From Neofamilia sp964346535 (GTDB lineage Bacteria > Bacillota > Clostridia > Tissierellales > Peptoniphilaceae): a stretch of DNA of 58,474 bases. A model generated the notes under the pieces. The model worked only from the letters and a program-made list of their open reading frames with translations, had not been told where the DNA came from and did no database searches. The stretch lies in the NCBI GenBank assembly GCA_964346535.1, contig CAYFUN010000004.1, positions 1-58,474 of the forward strand. Reading direction: 5' to 3'. Of the stretch, positions 25,786 to 34,838 are shown piece by piece. The translations under genes and the position numbers were made by a program. Each line of letters opens with the position of its first letter. Position 1 is the first letter of the stretch.

Positions 25786-27090
25786 GTGGACTTAAAAGAA
25801 AGATTATACAAGTTAGAAAATTTAAATTTTACTATTAGAAAAAATCGAGAAGAAATTTTACAGGCCTTAAAAGCTGACCTGGGAAAATCTATGGAAGAGG
25901 CCTATCTTTCTGAATATTTAATGGTTATAGAAGAGCTTTCTTATGCTATAAAAAAGTTGCCAAAGTGGGCGAAAAAAGAAAGAAAAATTTTACCTATCTA
26001 CCAGCAAGTTGGCCAGGGAGAAATCCACTACCTACCCTATGGCAGAGTTGGCATTGCATCTCCATGGAACTATCCCTTCCTTCTAGCTATGGCGCCAGCT
26101 ATTGGAGCTCTAGCAGCAGGAAATACTGTGGTTTTAAAGACCTCAAAAAAAGCTCCAGCAACTTCTACAATAATAAAAGAAATTTTTGCGGAAGTTTATA
26201 AGGAAGAAGAGGTCTTAGTTTATGGCCTAGAAGAAGGGTCTAGACAGAGGTTTATGGACGAAGATATAGACTTTTTATTTTTTACTGGGTCTACAAAAGT
26301 TGGCAGACAAATGGCCAAACTTGCAGGCGAAAAAATGATCCCCCTAGTTTTAGAACTAGGAGGCAAAAGTCCTGTTATAGTTTCTCAAGGCAAAAACTTA
26401 AAAACTGTAGCCAGGAGAATTATTTGGGGCAAGACTTTAAACGCTGGCCAAACCTGTGTGGCTCCTGACTATCTTTTAGTTAGAAAGGACCTAGAAGAGC
26501 CACTAAAGGCCGAGATGAATAAGGCTATAGAAGAATTTTTTGGACCAAATCCCCTAGATAGTCCACATCTTTCTTCTATTATAGACCTGGACCACTTTAA
26601 CCGCCATGTAGACCTATTAAAGGCCCAAGGCATATACGAAGAATCCCTAGCTGATTCTGAAAAGCTAAAATTTGTGCCAAGAATTTTTTCTACCGACATG
26701 ACCAGTCCCTTTATGGAAGAAGAAATTTTTGGTCCGTTTTTACCTGTCCTTGCCTTTGACACCTTAGAAGAATGTGCTGAAATTATTAAGGTCCACAAAG
26801 ACCCTCTAGCCCTCTATCTCTTTACAGAAGACAAGGAGGAAATTTCCTATGTTCTAGAAAATATTTCCTTTGGCGGAGGAGCCATTAACGACACCCTAGT
26901 CCACCTATCTGTGCCAAGTCTTCCCTTTGGCGGAGTTGGCGCATCTGGCCAAGGGTCCTACCATGGCAAATATTCCTTTGAAACTTTTTCAAGGAAGGTA
27001 AGCATCTTAAAAAAATCAACGAAAATTGATTTGCCCTTTAGGTATCCGCCTTACAAGGGTTTTGACCCAAAGAAGTTTTTTAAAAAATAA
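25786..27090 (+). CDS. Aldehyde dehydrogenase, class 3-like
   Basis: 434 residues, the short class-3 (ALDH3/YwdH) form. NAD site: GIASPWNYPFLLAMAP and FFTGSTKVGRQM; general base Glu in LVLELGGKSPVIV; nucleophilic Cys in LNAGQTCVAPDYLLV; C-terminal FGGVGASGQGSYHGKYSFETF and a hydrophobic tail that in related enzymes sits at the membrane. It oxidises medium/long-chain aldehydes to acids (family role). The start is GTG at 25786, eight bases after GAGAGG. Confidence 0.93.
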   Translation: MDLKERLYKLENLNFTIRKNREEILQALKADLGKSMEEAYLSEYLMVIEELSYAIKKLPKWAKKERKILPIYQQVGQGEIHYLPYGRVGIASPWNYPFLLAMAPAIGALAAGNTVVLKTSKKAPATSTIIKEIFAEVYKEEEVLVYGLEEGSRQRFMDEDIDFLFFTGSTKVGRQMAKLAGEKMIPLVLELGGKSPVIVSQGKNLKTVARRIIWGKTLNAGQTCVAPDYLLVRKDLEEPLKAEMNKAIEEFFGPNPLDSPHLSSIIDLDHFNRHVDLLKAQGIYEESLADSEKLKFVPRIFSTDMTSPFMEEEIFGPFLPVLAFDTLEECAEIIKVHKDPLALYLFTEDKEEISYVLENISFGGGAINDTLVHLSVPSLPFGGVGASGQGSYHGKYSFETFSRKVSILKKSTKIDLPFRYPPYKGFDPKKFFKK

Positions 27091-27094
27091 AAAG

Positions 27095-27155
27095 ATTATC
27101 CCCTAAAAAATAATTTATCCCCTAAAAGCCACAAATTTTTAGGGGATAATTTTAT
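27095..27155. terminator. Bidirectional terminator between aldehyde dehydrogenase and GNAT genes
   Basis: A 15-bp perfect stem, ATTATCCCCTAAAAA against TTTTTAGGGGATAAT. A second copy of TTATCCCCTAAAA at 27115-27127 lies in the loop and could pair instead. Confidence 0.85.
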
Positions 27156-27589
27156 TCTAGGTCCTTGGCCATAAGTACTAAATTATCAGCCTTATAATAG
27201 CCAAGGGACTTATAAAATTCTAAGTGGGCCTTGTCATTTACAGATATTAATTCAACCATAGATGCCCCATCTTTTTTGGCCAAATCTTGGACATAGGTCA
27301 TAAAAGCCTTGCCGTAGCCCTTTCTCTGCTGGTCTTTAAAGATTAAAATTTCTTCTATAAAAAGGCCAACTAAGTCGTCATAGGTCATATAGTAGGCCAT
27401 TAAAAAGCCAACAGGAGTATCTCCGTCATATTGGACCAGGCACAGGGAGCCTTCCATAGTCATTATTTGAGAAATTCTCTTATAGGCCAAATCATAGGTC
27501 CAAATCCCATCTTCTATTTCATTGTAATAGTCTATGTATTCTTTTATTACTAGGTCTAGTGTATCTTTACTTAATTTTTTGTAGTTCAT
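27152..27589 (-). CDS. GNAT family N-acetyltransferase
   Basis: 145 residues. The acetyl-CoA-binding motif A is LFIEEILIFKDQQRKGYGKAF (Q-x-x-G-x-G), and motif B is LEFYKSLGYYKADNL. It should transfer an acetyl group to an amine; the acceptor cannot be told. It lies convergent to the aldehyde dehydrogenase and divergent from mnmE, with about 146 bp of promoter DNA in between. Confidence 0.85.
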   Translation of the reverse strand: MNYKKLSKDTLDLVIKEYIDYYNEIEDGIWTYDLAYKRISQIMTMEGSLCLVQYDGDTPVGFLMAYYMTYDDLVGLFIEEILIFKDQQRKGYGKAFMTYVQDLAKKDGASMVELISVNDKAHLEFYKSLGYYKADNLVLMAKDLE

Positions 27590-27735
27590 TTTTTATCCTT
27601 TATATTTTTATTCTCAGCCTAAGTGGTGTATAATTTATAGCTACTATATTATATACGAAATTCTGGCCTTTATGTTTATAAGTTTTTATTTTATAATAGT
27701 AGGGATAGATAGAATTTTTATGAAAGAGGAAAATT

Positions 27736-29082
27736 ATGACAAATACTATCTGTGCCATTTCTACCATGGTTGGTAGGGCTGGCCTTGGAATCGTCAGAAT
27801 GACTGGTGATGATTCACTAAAAATTTTACAAAAAGTCTTTTCTAACAAAAAGGACCTTAAAAATAGACAAATGACCTATGGTCACATTATAGATGGAGAT
27901 AAAACTGTAGATGAAGTTCTAGCAGTTTTTATGGAAGGACCAAGAACCTACACCTGTGAAGATGTAGTAGAAATCTACTGCCATGGTGGCATTGTTGCAG
28001 TTAGAGAGGTTTTAAATACCCTTTTAAAAAACGGCGCCTCCCTAGCAGAGCCTGGAGAATTTACTAAGAGGGCCTTTCTAAATGGCAGATTGGACCTAAC
28101 TCAGGCAGAGGCAGTTTTGGACCTAATTGATTCAAATACAAAAATGGCCTATGACAACTCTTTAAAACAACTTGAAGGGTCCTTATCTACTAAGGTTGGG
28201 AAAATCCACCATGACCTAATAACAGTTTTAGCCTCAACTATTACAGAAATAGACTTTCCTGAAGACGAAAACGACACCTTGACCAATGAAGAGAAAGTTT
28301 CCCTTTTAAGAGAAATTTTAGAAGAAATTGGATCTTTAATTAAGTCAGGAAAGAGAGGCAAAGTTCTTAGAGAAGGAATTAAAACCCTAATTATTGGCAG
28401 ACCAAATGTAGGCAAGTCTTCTCTTTTAAATGCCCTTTTAAAAGAAAACAGGGCCATAGTAACAGACATACCTGGAACAACTAGGGACACTATTGAAGAG
28501 ACCCTAGACCTGGACGGCCTTGCCCTGTCACTAATAGACACTGCTGGCATTAGAGAAACTGAAGACCAAGTTGAACAAATTGGAGTAACTAAGGCCAAGG
28601 AAGAAATTTCTCAAGCTGACCTAGTTTTAATTCTCTTAGATGGATCAACTGGCTTAAATGAAGAAGACTGGGACATTATAAAGGCAGCCGAGGACAAGGA
28701 AAAAATCTTAATTATAAACAAGGTAGACCTAGGCCAAAAAATTAATAAAGAAGAACTTAAAGACTATAGGGTCTTAGAAATATCTATTAAAGAAAACCAA
28801 GGCCTAGAAGACCTTCAAGACCTAATAAAAGACTTGTTTTTTGATGAAAAAATTTATTCCTCATCTGAGTCTTATGTATCAAATATCAGACAGCTAGACC
28901 ACTTAAACAAGGCCTATGACTATTTAAATTCAGCTATTTCAGACCTTGAAGAAAATATATTTTTAGACCTAGTTGAAGTTGACCTTAACCTTTGTATAGA
29001 AGAATTAGGAAAAATTACTGGCCAAAGTATTGGCGAAGATATATTAGATAGAATATTTTCAGAATTTTGTATTGGAAAATAG
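27736..29082 (+). CDS. mnmE: tRNA modification GTPase MnmE
   Basis: 448 residues. The N-terminal tetrahydrofolate-binding domain (ICAISTMVGRAGLGIVRMTG) is followed by a helical domain with an embedded G domain: GRPNVGKSSLLNALL (G1), DIPGTTRDTIEE (G2), DTAGIRE (G3) and NKVD (G4), and the C-terminal C-I-G-K catalytic motif. With MnmG it makes the 5-carboxymethylaminomethyl group on U34 of tRNAs using a folate one-carbon donor. First of mnmE-mnmG-rsmG. Confidence 0.97.
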   Translation: MTNTICAISTMVGRAGLGIVRMTGDDSLKILQKVFSNKKDLKNRQMTYGHIIDGDKTVDEVLAVFMEGPRTYTCEDVVEIYCHGGIVAVREVLNTLLKNGASLAEPGEFTKRAFLNGRLDLTQAEAVLDLIDSNTKMAYDNSLKQLEGSLSTKVGKIHHDLITVLASTITEIDFPEDENDTLTNEEKVSLLREILEEIGSLIKSGKRGKVLREGIKTLIIGRPNVGKSSLLNALLKENRAIVTDIPGTTRDTIEETLDLDGLALSLIDTAGIRETEDQVEQIGVTKAKEEISQADLVLILLDGSTGLNEEDWDIIKAAEDKEKILIINKVDLGQKINKEELKDYRVLEISIKENQGLEDLQDLIKDLFFDEKIYSSSESYVSNIRQLDHLNKAYDYLNSAISDLEENIFLDLVEVDLNLCIEELGKITGQSIGEDILDRIFSEFCIGK

Positions 29083-29092
29083 GTGACAAAAT

Positions 29093-30985
29093 ATGGGAAA
29101 AATTAAAGATTATATATATGGCGACTATGACCTAGTTGTTGTAGGTGCAGGCCATGCTGGAGTTGAAGCAGGCCTTGCTGGAGCAAGACTTGGGAAAAAG
29201 ACTGCCCTTTTAACAATAAACCTAGATGGAATCGCCTTACTTGCTTGCAACCCAAATATTGGAGGCACTGGCAAGGGCCACTTGGTCCGTGAAATAGACG
29301 CCTTAGGTGGAGAAATGGGCATAAACACAGACAAGACCTTTATCCAATCAAAAATGCTTAACAGTTCAAAGGGACCTGCAGTCCACTCCCTAAGGGCCCA
29401 AGCTGACAAGAGGGCCTACCATGAGGAGATAAAAAAAGTTTTAGAAAACACAGAAAACCTAGAACTAAAGGCAGCAGAAGTTGTTGACCTTCTTATAGAA
29501 GACGGCAAGGTCACTGGCGTAAGAACCTTAAATGGTGGAATTTATAGGGCCAAGGCTGTTATTGTAGCTACAGGCACCTATCTTGGCGGCAGGGTCTTTA
29601 TAGGAGAGCTAAATTATGAGTCAGGTCCAGACGGCTTAAAGGCTGCATCTGACCTATCAAAGTCTATGGGGAGACTCTTTAAACTTAGGAGAATGAAGAC
29701 AGGAACTCCAGCTAGGGTTCACAGAGACTCAATAGACTTTTCAAAAATGGAAATCCAAAATGGCGACGAGGAAATAGTTCCATTTTCCTTTATGAACTTT
29801 GACAAGAAATTTGACATGGACCAAGTTCCATGTTATCTAACCTATACAACAGAAAAGTGCCATCAAATAATTAGTGAAAATATTAACAGAGCTGCCATGT
29901 ATATTGGCGACATTGAAGGAGTTGGGCCTAGGTACTGTCCTTCCCTAGAAGACAAAATAAACCGTTTCCCTGACAGGAACAAGCACCAAGTTTTTATTGA
30001 ACCAGAAGGCTTAAATACCAAGGAAATGTATATCCAAGGAGCCTCCTCTTCTCTAGCAGAAGAAGTTCAAAATATGTTCTATAAGGAAATTATTGGCTTA
30101 GAAAACTGCAAAATTATGCGTAGTGCCTACGCCATTGAATATGATGCCATAGATGCTAGAAACTTAAAGCTAACCCTTGAAGATAAGGACATTGAAGGCC
30201 TATACTTTGCTGGCCAAATTAACGGATCATCTGGCTATGAAGAAGCAGCAGCCCAAGGTCTAATTGCTGGAATAAATGCAGCCTTAAAGTTAGATGGCAA
30301 GGACCCACTAATTTTAGATAGGTCCCAGGCCTATATAGGAGTCCTAATTGATGATCTAGTAACCAAGGGAACTGACGAGCCTTATAGGATGATGACATCT
30401 CGTGCTGAATACAGACTAACTCTTCGCCAAGACAATGCTGACATGAGGCTAACTCAAATTGGCAGGGACATTGGCCTAGTAACTGATGAAAGATACGAAA
30501 AGTATTTAAAGAAGAAAGAACTTTTAGAGACAGAAATGGCCAGACTTCAGTCTATTAAAATCACACCAACTGAAGAAATTCAAAAGTTTTTAGCCTCACA
30601 AAATTCTGCAGATTTAAAAACAGCCCTTTCCCTAGCAGAACTAATTCGTAGACCTGAACTGACCTATGATTCAACAGCACCAATAGATCCAGATAGACCA
30701 GCTTTAGCAAAGTCTATAACTAGAGAAATAGAAACAGAAATAAAGTACGAAGGCTATATTAAAAAACAAAGTATACAAATTGGCCAATTTAAAAAGTTAG
30801 AAAACAAAAAAATCGACCATGTAGACTTTGATGACGTAAAAGGTCTTTCAAATGAATCTAGACAAAAGCTAAAAGACTTTAGACCAGAATCAATAGGCCA
30901 AGCGTCAAGGATAACAGGAATATCTCCAGCAGATATAAATGTCCTATTAATATATTTAGAACAACAAAGGAGAAAAAATGCCTAA
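29093..30985 (+). CDS. mnmG: tRNA uridine-5-carboxymethylaminomethyl modification enzyme MnmG
   Basis: 630 residues, full length. FAD site VVGAGHAGVEAGLAGARLG, then the family signature NIGGTGKGHLVREIDALGGE, the catalytic cysteine region (PSLEDKINRF, preceded by GPRYCPSL), and FAGQINGSSGYEEAAAQG, with C-terminal helices that bind MnmE. It begins 10 bp after mnmE and overlaps rsmG by 8 nt. Confidence 0.97.
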   Translation: MGKIKDYIYGDYDLVVVGAGHAGVEAGLAGARLGKKTALLTINLDGIALLACNPNIGGTGKGHLVREIDALGGEMGINTDKTFIQSKMLNSSKGPAVHSLRAQADKRAYHEEIKKVLENTENLELKAAEVVDLLIEDGKVTGVRTLNGGIYRAKAVIVATGTYLGGRVFIGELNYESGPDGLKAASDLSKSMGRLFKLRRMKTGTPARVHRDSIDFSKMEIQNGDEEIVPFSFMNFDKKFDMDQVPCYLTYTTEKCHQIISENINRAAMYIGDIEGVGPRYCPSLEDKINRFPDRNKHQVFIEPEGLNTKEMYIQGASSSLAEEVQNMFYKEIIGLENCKIMRSAYAIEYDAIDARNLKLTLEDKDIEGLYFAGQINGSSGYEEAAAQGLIAGINAALKLDGKDPLILDRSQAYIGVLIDDLVTKGTDEPYRMMTSRAEYRLTLRQDNADMRLTQIGRDIGLVTDERYEKYLKKKELLETEMARLQSIKITPTEEIQKFLASQNSADLKTALSLAELIRRPELTYDSTAPIDPDRPALAKSITREIETEIKYEGYIKKQSIQIGQFKKLENKKIDHVDFDDVKGLSNESRQKLKDFRPESIGQASRITGISPADINVLLIYLEQQRRKNA

Positions 30986-31688
30986 AGAAATTTTAGATCA
31001 AGGCTTAAAAGACCAAGGTATTGACCTCAATATTAACTACCAAGACTTTGACAAGTTCTTTGAGCTTTTAAAGGCAGGTAACGAAAAAACCGACCTTACT
31101 AATATAATAGAAGAAGACGAAGTTTATTTAAAACACTTTCTAGACTCCCTATGCCTTTTTAAAATTAAAGAATTTTATGGGGCAAAAAAGCTAGTAGACC
31201 TAGGAACAGGAGCTGGCTTTCCTGGAATACCCCTAAAACTTGCTAATCCAGATCTAGACATTACCCTTTTAGACTCGCTAAACAAAAGGCTAATATTCTT
31301 AGACTCAGTTATAGATCAAATGGACTTAAAAGATATCCACACTCTCCACATGCGAGGTGAAGAAGCAGGTACAAACCTAAAACTAAGAGAGACTTTTGAC
31401 CTAGGCACCTCAAGGGCTGTTTCTAGATTAAATATGCTAGTAGAACTTGCCCTTCCCCTAATTAAAGTTGGCGGATACTTTGTAGCCATGAAGGGAAAAA
31501 ATGTAGACGAAGAAGTAGCTGAAGCCACAAAGGCTATAGAAACTCTAGGAGGACAAATAGAAGATCTCATAAAGTTTGACCTGTCTAAGGGCGACAACCA
31601 AAGGTCACTTGTAGTTATAAAAAAAATAAAGGCAAGTCCAAAAAAATATCCAAGAAACTTCGGCCAAATAAAAAAGAAACCACTGTAA
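30978..31688 (+). CDS. rsmG: 16S rRNA (guanine527-N7)-methyltransferase RsmG
   Basis: 236 residues. SAM motif I LVDLGTGAGFPGIPLKLANP, the post-motif DSLNKRLIFLD, and TSRAVSRLNMLVELALPL with the catalytic Arg area and the MKG motif (YFVAMKGKN). Methylates G527 of 16S rRNA; loss gives low-level streptomycin resistance in other bacteria. Its stop is two bases before a parS site. Confidence 0.96.
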   Translation: MPKEILDQGLKDQGIDLNINYQDFDKFFELLKAGNEKTDLTNIIEEDEVYLKHFLDSLCLFKIKEFYGAKKLVDLGTGAGFPGIPLKLANPDLDITLLDSLNKRLIFLDSVIDQMDLKDIHTLHMRGEEAGTNLKLRETFDLGTSRAVSRLNMLVELALPLIKVGGYFVAMKGKNVDEEVAEATKAIETLGGQIEDLIKFDLSKGDNQRSLVVIKKIKASPKKYPRNFGQIKKKPL

Positions 31689-31689
31689 A

Positions 31690-31705
31690 TGTTTCACGTG
31701 GAACA
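31690..31705. other. parS: parS site 1
   Basis: TGTTTCACGTGGAACA, one base from the perfect 16-bp palindrome TGTTTCACGTGAAACA recognised by ParB/Spo0J. Confidence 0.95.
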
Positions 31706-31720
31706 AAGTAGGAAGATAAA

Positions 31721-32263
31721 ATGATTATAAGAACAATAATATACCTAGGCATTGTCTTGTTTTTTATATGGGATATGAAAAAAGACCCCAAAAGCTTTAA
31801 AAAATATATATTCCCCATAGTAGGAATAACATACTTTGCTGGTAGTCCATATTTTTCAAACATTGATGACAGAATACAGCTGACAATAAAAGTTATAACA
31901 ACACTTACCCTTATGTTTTATCTTTGGTCTTATTACAAAGACTTTAAGGTAGAAAAGTTTAGAGAAAAGAAAAGACAAAGAGACCTTAGAGATAAAAAGA
32001 GAGATGAAGAAAACCAATTAATACTTGAAGATCTTTTAGAAGGAAAAAATCAAGCTATTAAAAACAAATCTACGTCTTATGAAATTACTTTAGATATGCC
32101 AAAAACTGTAAGGCAAATAAAGGGTCAAGTATCCTTATTTAAAAACTCTATGGAAGAATTTATAGACGACGACTACCAGCTAGACCAAAGTCAAACAGAA
32201 AGACCAAAACAAGAAGTTTTAGACAACCAAATTGACATATTTAAATTAAACAAAGAAGACTAA
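31721..32263 (+). CDS. Membrane-anchored protein between parS sites
   Basis: 180 residues. Two or three N-terminal membrane spans in the first 70 residues (TIIYLGIVLFFIWDM, YIFPIVGITYFAG, VITTLTLMFYLWSYY), then a cytoplasmic tail: a basic/acidic coiled segment (EKFREKKRQRDLRDKKRDEE) and an acidic end. No family recognised. It lies between parS 1 and parS 2, downstream of rsmG and before parA, so a role in anchoring or segregation of the origin is conceivable but unproven. Its stop lies inside the next terminator. Confidence 0.75.
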   Translation: MIIRTIIYLGIVLFFIWDMKKDPKSFKKYIFPIVGITYFAGSPYFSNIDDRIQLTIKVITTLTLMFYLWSYYKDFKVEKFREKKRQRDLRDKKRDEENQLILEDLLEGKNQAIKNKSTSYEITLDMPKTVRQIKGQVSLFKNSMEEFIDDDYQLDQSQTERPKQEVLDNQIDIFKLNKED

Positions 32264-32292
32264 TGTTTCACGTGGAACATTAGTCTTTTTTT
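32258..32292 (+). terminator. parS: Terminator built on parS site 2
   Basis: GACTAATGTTTCAC pairs with GTGGAACATTAGTC (13 of 14 pairs plus one G-U), followed by seven T. The parS 16-mer at 32264-32279 is the heart of the stem, and the stop codon of the upstream gene is in its base. Confidence 0.92.
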
Positions 32293-32298
32293 AAAAAA

Positions 32299-32314
32299 TG
32301 TTTCACGTGGAACA
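32299..32314. other. parS: parS site 3
   Basis: TGTTTCACGTGGAACA, identical to sites 1 and 2 and 35 bp from site 2, upstream of parA. Confidence 0.95.
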
Positions 32315-32350
32315 TTTCATAAACAAAACAACAAATAAAAGCTTTTACTG

Positions 32351-32379
32351 TTAACTTAAAAGACCATCTATGATAAAAT
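32351..32379 (+). promoter_or_regulatory. Probable parA promoter
   Basis: TTAACT, 17 bp, TAAAAT, followed by GAGGTG and the ATG of parA; about 37 bp past parS site 3, so spreading ParB could repress it. Confidence 0.6.
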
Positions 32380-32396
32380 AGATTGTGAGGTGAAAA

Positions 32397-33170
32397 ATGG
32401 GAAAAGTTATAGGAATATTTAATCAAAAAGGTGGAGTTGGCAAGACAACTACATCAATAAACTTAAGCGCTGCCCTTGGACGGAGAAAACAAAAAGTCCT
32501 GTTAATAGATATGGACCCCCAAGGAAATGCAACATCAGGCTTGGGCATTAACAAAAACCTGTTAGATTTAAATGTTTATGACCTAATTCAAGGCAAGGCT
32601 TTTACTGATCAAATGACAATATCAACATCGGCAAAAAACGTCGACATAATAGCAGGCGGTATTGACCTAGCAGGCTTAGAAATAGAACTTGCAGACAAAG
32701 ATGATTGGCCTTATAGACTTAGAAATGCTATAGAGGTAGCAAAGGATACCTATGACTTTATAATTGTAGATTGTCCTCCTTCTTTAGGAATTTTATCTTT
32801 AATGGCCTTAATTGCCTGTGATTATGTAATTATTCCAGTCCAGTCTGAATTTTATGCTCTAGAAGGCACTAGCCAACTTTTAGAGACAATTCACATGGTA
32901 CAAAAAAATTACAACCATGACTTAGAAATTTTAGGAGTCTTAGTTGTTATGCACGACTCAAGGACAAGGCTGGCAACTGATGTATATGATGAAATAAATA
33001 GAGTTTTTGCAGACAAGGTTTTTAAAACAGTTATAGCTAGAAATGTAAGACTAGCAGAAGCTCCGTCTTATGGACAGGCAATTTTTGATTATGATTCATT
33101 ATCAAAGGGGGCTTGGAACTACAAGGCCTTAGGAAAGGAAGTATTAAACAGGGTGAATAGTAATGACTAA
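32397..33170 (+). CDS. parA: Chromosome-partitioning ATPase ParA (Soj)
   Basis: 257 residues, the small chromosomal type without an N-terminal HTH. Deviant Walker A FNQKGGVGKTTTSINLSAAL, Walker A' and B LLIDMDPQGNATSGLG and FIIVDCPPSLGILS. It dimerises on ATP, binds DNA and regulates DnaA and ParB in other Firmicutes. Overlaps parB by 8 nt. Confidence 0.97.
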   Translation: MGKVIGIFNQKGGVGKTTTSINLSAALGRRKQKVLLIDMDPQGNATSGLGINKNLLDLNVYDLIQGKAFTDQMTISTSAKNVDIIAGGIDLAGLEIELADKDDWPYRLRNAIEVAKDTYDFIIVDCPPSLGILSLMALIACDYVIIPVQSEFYALEGTSQLLETIHMVQKNYNHDLEILGVLVVMHDSRTRLATDVYDEINRVFADKVFKTVIARNVRLAEAPSYGQAIFDYDSLSKGAWNYKALGKEVLNRVNSND

Positions 33171-34005
33171 TAAAAAAGGTGGATTAAAAAGAGGGTTAGA
33201 CGTCTTTATAAAAGACAAAGACAACCTAGAAGATCTAATTAAGCCACAAAAAAAAGACCAGGTTATAGACCTTAATATAGAGGAAATTATTGCAAATGAA
33301 GACCAAGCTAGGAAGACATTTGACCCAGATAGGCTTAAAGACCTGGCTAAATCAATAGAAAGCTATGGAGTCATCCAACCTATAATAGTTAGAAAGTTAA
33401 ATGATAAGTATGAGATTATAGCCGGAGAAAGACGTTATAGGGCTTCAAAGCTAGCTGGGAAAACTACAATTCCAGCAATAATCAAAGACCTAGACGACTT
33501 CCAAAGGGAAAAGATCTCTCTAATTGAAAATGTTCAAAGAGAAGACCTTAATCCCTACGAAGAAGCCTTGGCCTATAAGTCAATTATAGAAAAGTATGAA
33601 CTTACTCAAGAAGACTTGGCTAAGGGACTGGGAAAATCAAGGCCTTATATATCTAATACAATCAGGCTTTTAAGGCTAGATGACAGGGTGTTAGAGCTTT
33701 TAAAAGATGGAAAGATTTCATATTCTATAGCAAGGGAGCTACTAGCCATCCAAGACAAGGATGCCCAATACGAAAAGGCCTTAGAAATAATTAAAGATGG
33801 GCTGACAGTTAAAGACTTGACCCAGAAGAAAAAGAAGAAAACCAAGGTTAAAAAGGCAAATATATTTTTAGAAGAAGTAGAAGAAAGATTTATAAATACC
33901 CTTGGAACAAAGGTAAAAATAGATGACGACAAGAAGGTTATTTCAATAAATTACTACGACAATGAAGACCTTCAAAGACTTATAGAAATAATAGTAGGTG
34001 AATGA
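33163..34005 (+). CDS. parB: Chromosome-partitioning protein ParB (Spo0J)
   Basis: 280 residues. The N-terminal CTPase/ParB domain carries GERRYRASKLAG and ENVQREDLNPYEEA; the central helix-turn-helix QEDLAKGLGKSRPYISNTIRLL reads parS; the C-terminal part dimerises. It loads at the three parS sites just upstream and spreads as a CTP clamp. The stop overlaps the start of the next gene (ATGA). Confidence 0.97.
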   Translation: MTNKKGGLKRGLDVFIKDKDNLEDLIKPQKKDQVIDLNIEEIIANEDQARKTFDPDRLKDLAKSIESYGVIQPIIVRKLNDKYEIIAGERRYRASKLAGKTTIPAIIKDLDDFQREKISLIENVQREDLNPYEEALAYKSIIEKYELTQEDLAKGLGKSRPYISNTIRLLRLDDRVLELLKDGKISYSIARELLAIQDKDAQYEKALEIIKDGLTVKDLTQKKKKKTKVKKANIFLEEVEERFINTLGTKVKIDDDKKVISINYYDNEDLQRLIEIIVGE

Positions 34006-34829
34006 TGCAATACAATTTTTATAATATAGAAATCATTGGAGAGGAAAAGCTTAAAGGAGTGGGTATACCTGTTGTAATCGACAGCGGAAGTAGCCTAAGC
34101 GATGAGCAAATGCAAAATATTGCAAAATTATTTAATGCATATAGGACAGTATTTATTAGATCTTCAGTATCTGATAACTTAGATATGAGAGTTTTTTCAA
34201 CTAACAAGGAGATGTTCGATTGCTTTTATGCAGAAGTAGCTGCAGTTTATAGTCTGACAAAGTCTTCTTTTATTAGAGAAATTGAAAAGGGCAAGAAGGA
34301 AATAACAATAAGTGATCCAGAAAATACATCTAAGGTTTCAATTTCATATGAGCAAATGAAAGCCGTTGGTCTTAGCAACCAAATAGATCTACCTCAAGTA
34401 ACCATAACAAAAGCAAATGAAGCCTCAAGACCTGAAGAAGTATTTATAGAAACGACAGACAAAAAATTTGCCAGTAAGCTAATATTTACTGAAGATCCAG
34501 TAGAGTTTTCTAAACTTAGAAAAGACCTTAGCATGTCATTAAATCTAAAAGAAGATAAATTACTGGTCCACTATGACAAAGAATTTAAAAATGTATTTTT
34601 TTATGTAAGCAGGGCTAAAAACTCTAAATACCTATTAGACTCAAGACACCAACTTGGCTTTATAGTTAAATACCTCTTAGAAAAGGGTATAGATAGGAAA
34701 GACATAGAAAACATATGCCATCTGCTAAATTTAGGCCAGTACTCAATAATGGAAACAACTATTGACCAAGATGAATTTTATGTAAAAATGAATGCAAGAA
34801 TCTTTGCAGAAGGAATTTTAAATATATAG
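34002..34829 (+). CDS. PhzF-fold protein lacking catalytic residues
   Basis: 275 residues, the PhzF length. Homology shows as SGSSLSDEQMQNIAKLFNAY followed by RTVFI, matching the PhzF N-terminal half (LSDEQMQ-IA-EFNLSETVFV), and the end FAEGILNI matches the closing beta strand. The catalytic Glu of the ETVF motif is Arg here, and the GHPT-type histidine segment reads DCFYAEVAAVYSL, so isomerase activity is unlikely. It is translationally coupled to parB (ATGA overlap) and is followed by fchA after 9 bp. Its role is unknown; a second ATG at 34005 is a possible start. Confidence 0.65.
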   Translation: MMQYNFYNIEIIGEEKLKGVGIPVVIDSGSSLSDEQMQNIAKLFNAYRTVFIRSSVSDNLDMRVFSTNKEMFDCFYAEVAAVYSLTKSSFIREIEKGKKEITISDPENTSKVSISYEQMKAVGLSNQIDLPQVTITKANEASRPEEVFIETTDKKFASKLIFTEDPVEFSKLRKDLSMSLNLKEDKLLVHYDKEFKNVFFYVSRAKNSKYLLDSRHQLGFIVKYLLEKGIDRKDIENICHLLNLGQYSIMETTIDQDEFYVKMNARIFAEGILNI

Positions 34830-34838
34830 GAGGAACAA

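Noticed and set aside
27095..27155. TTATCCCC repeats as DnaA boxes
   Set aside because: They form the arms of a bidirectional terminator between convergent genes, and the sequence continues CTAAAA rather than box consensus.
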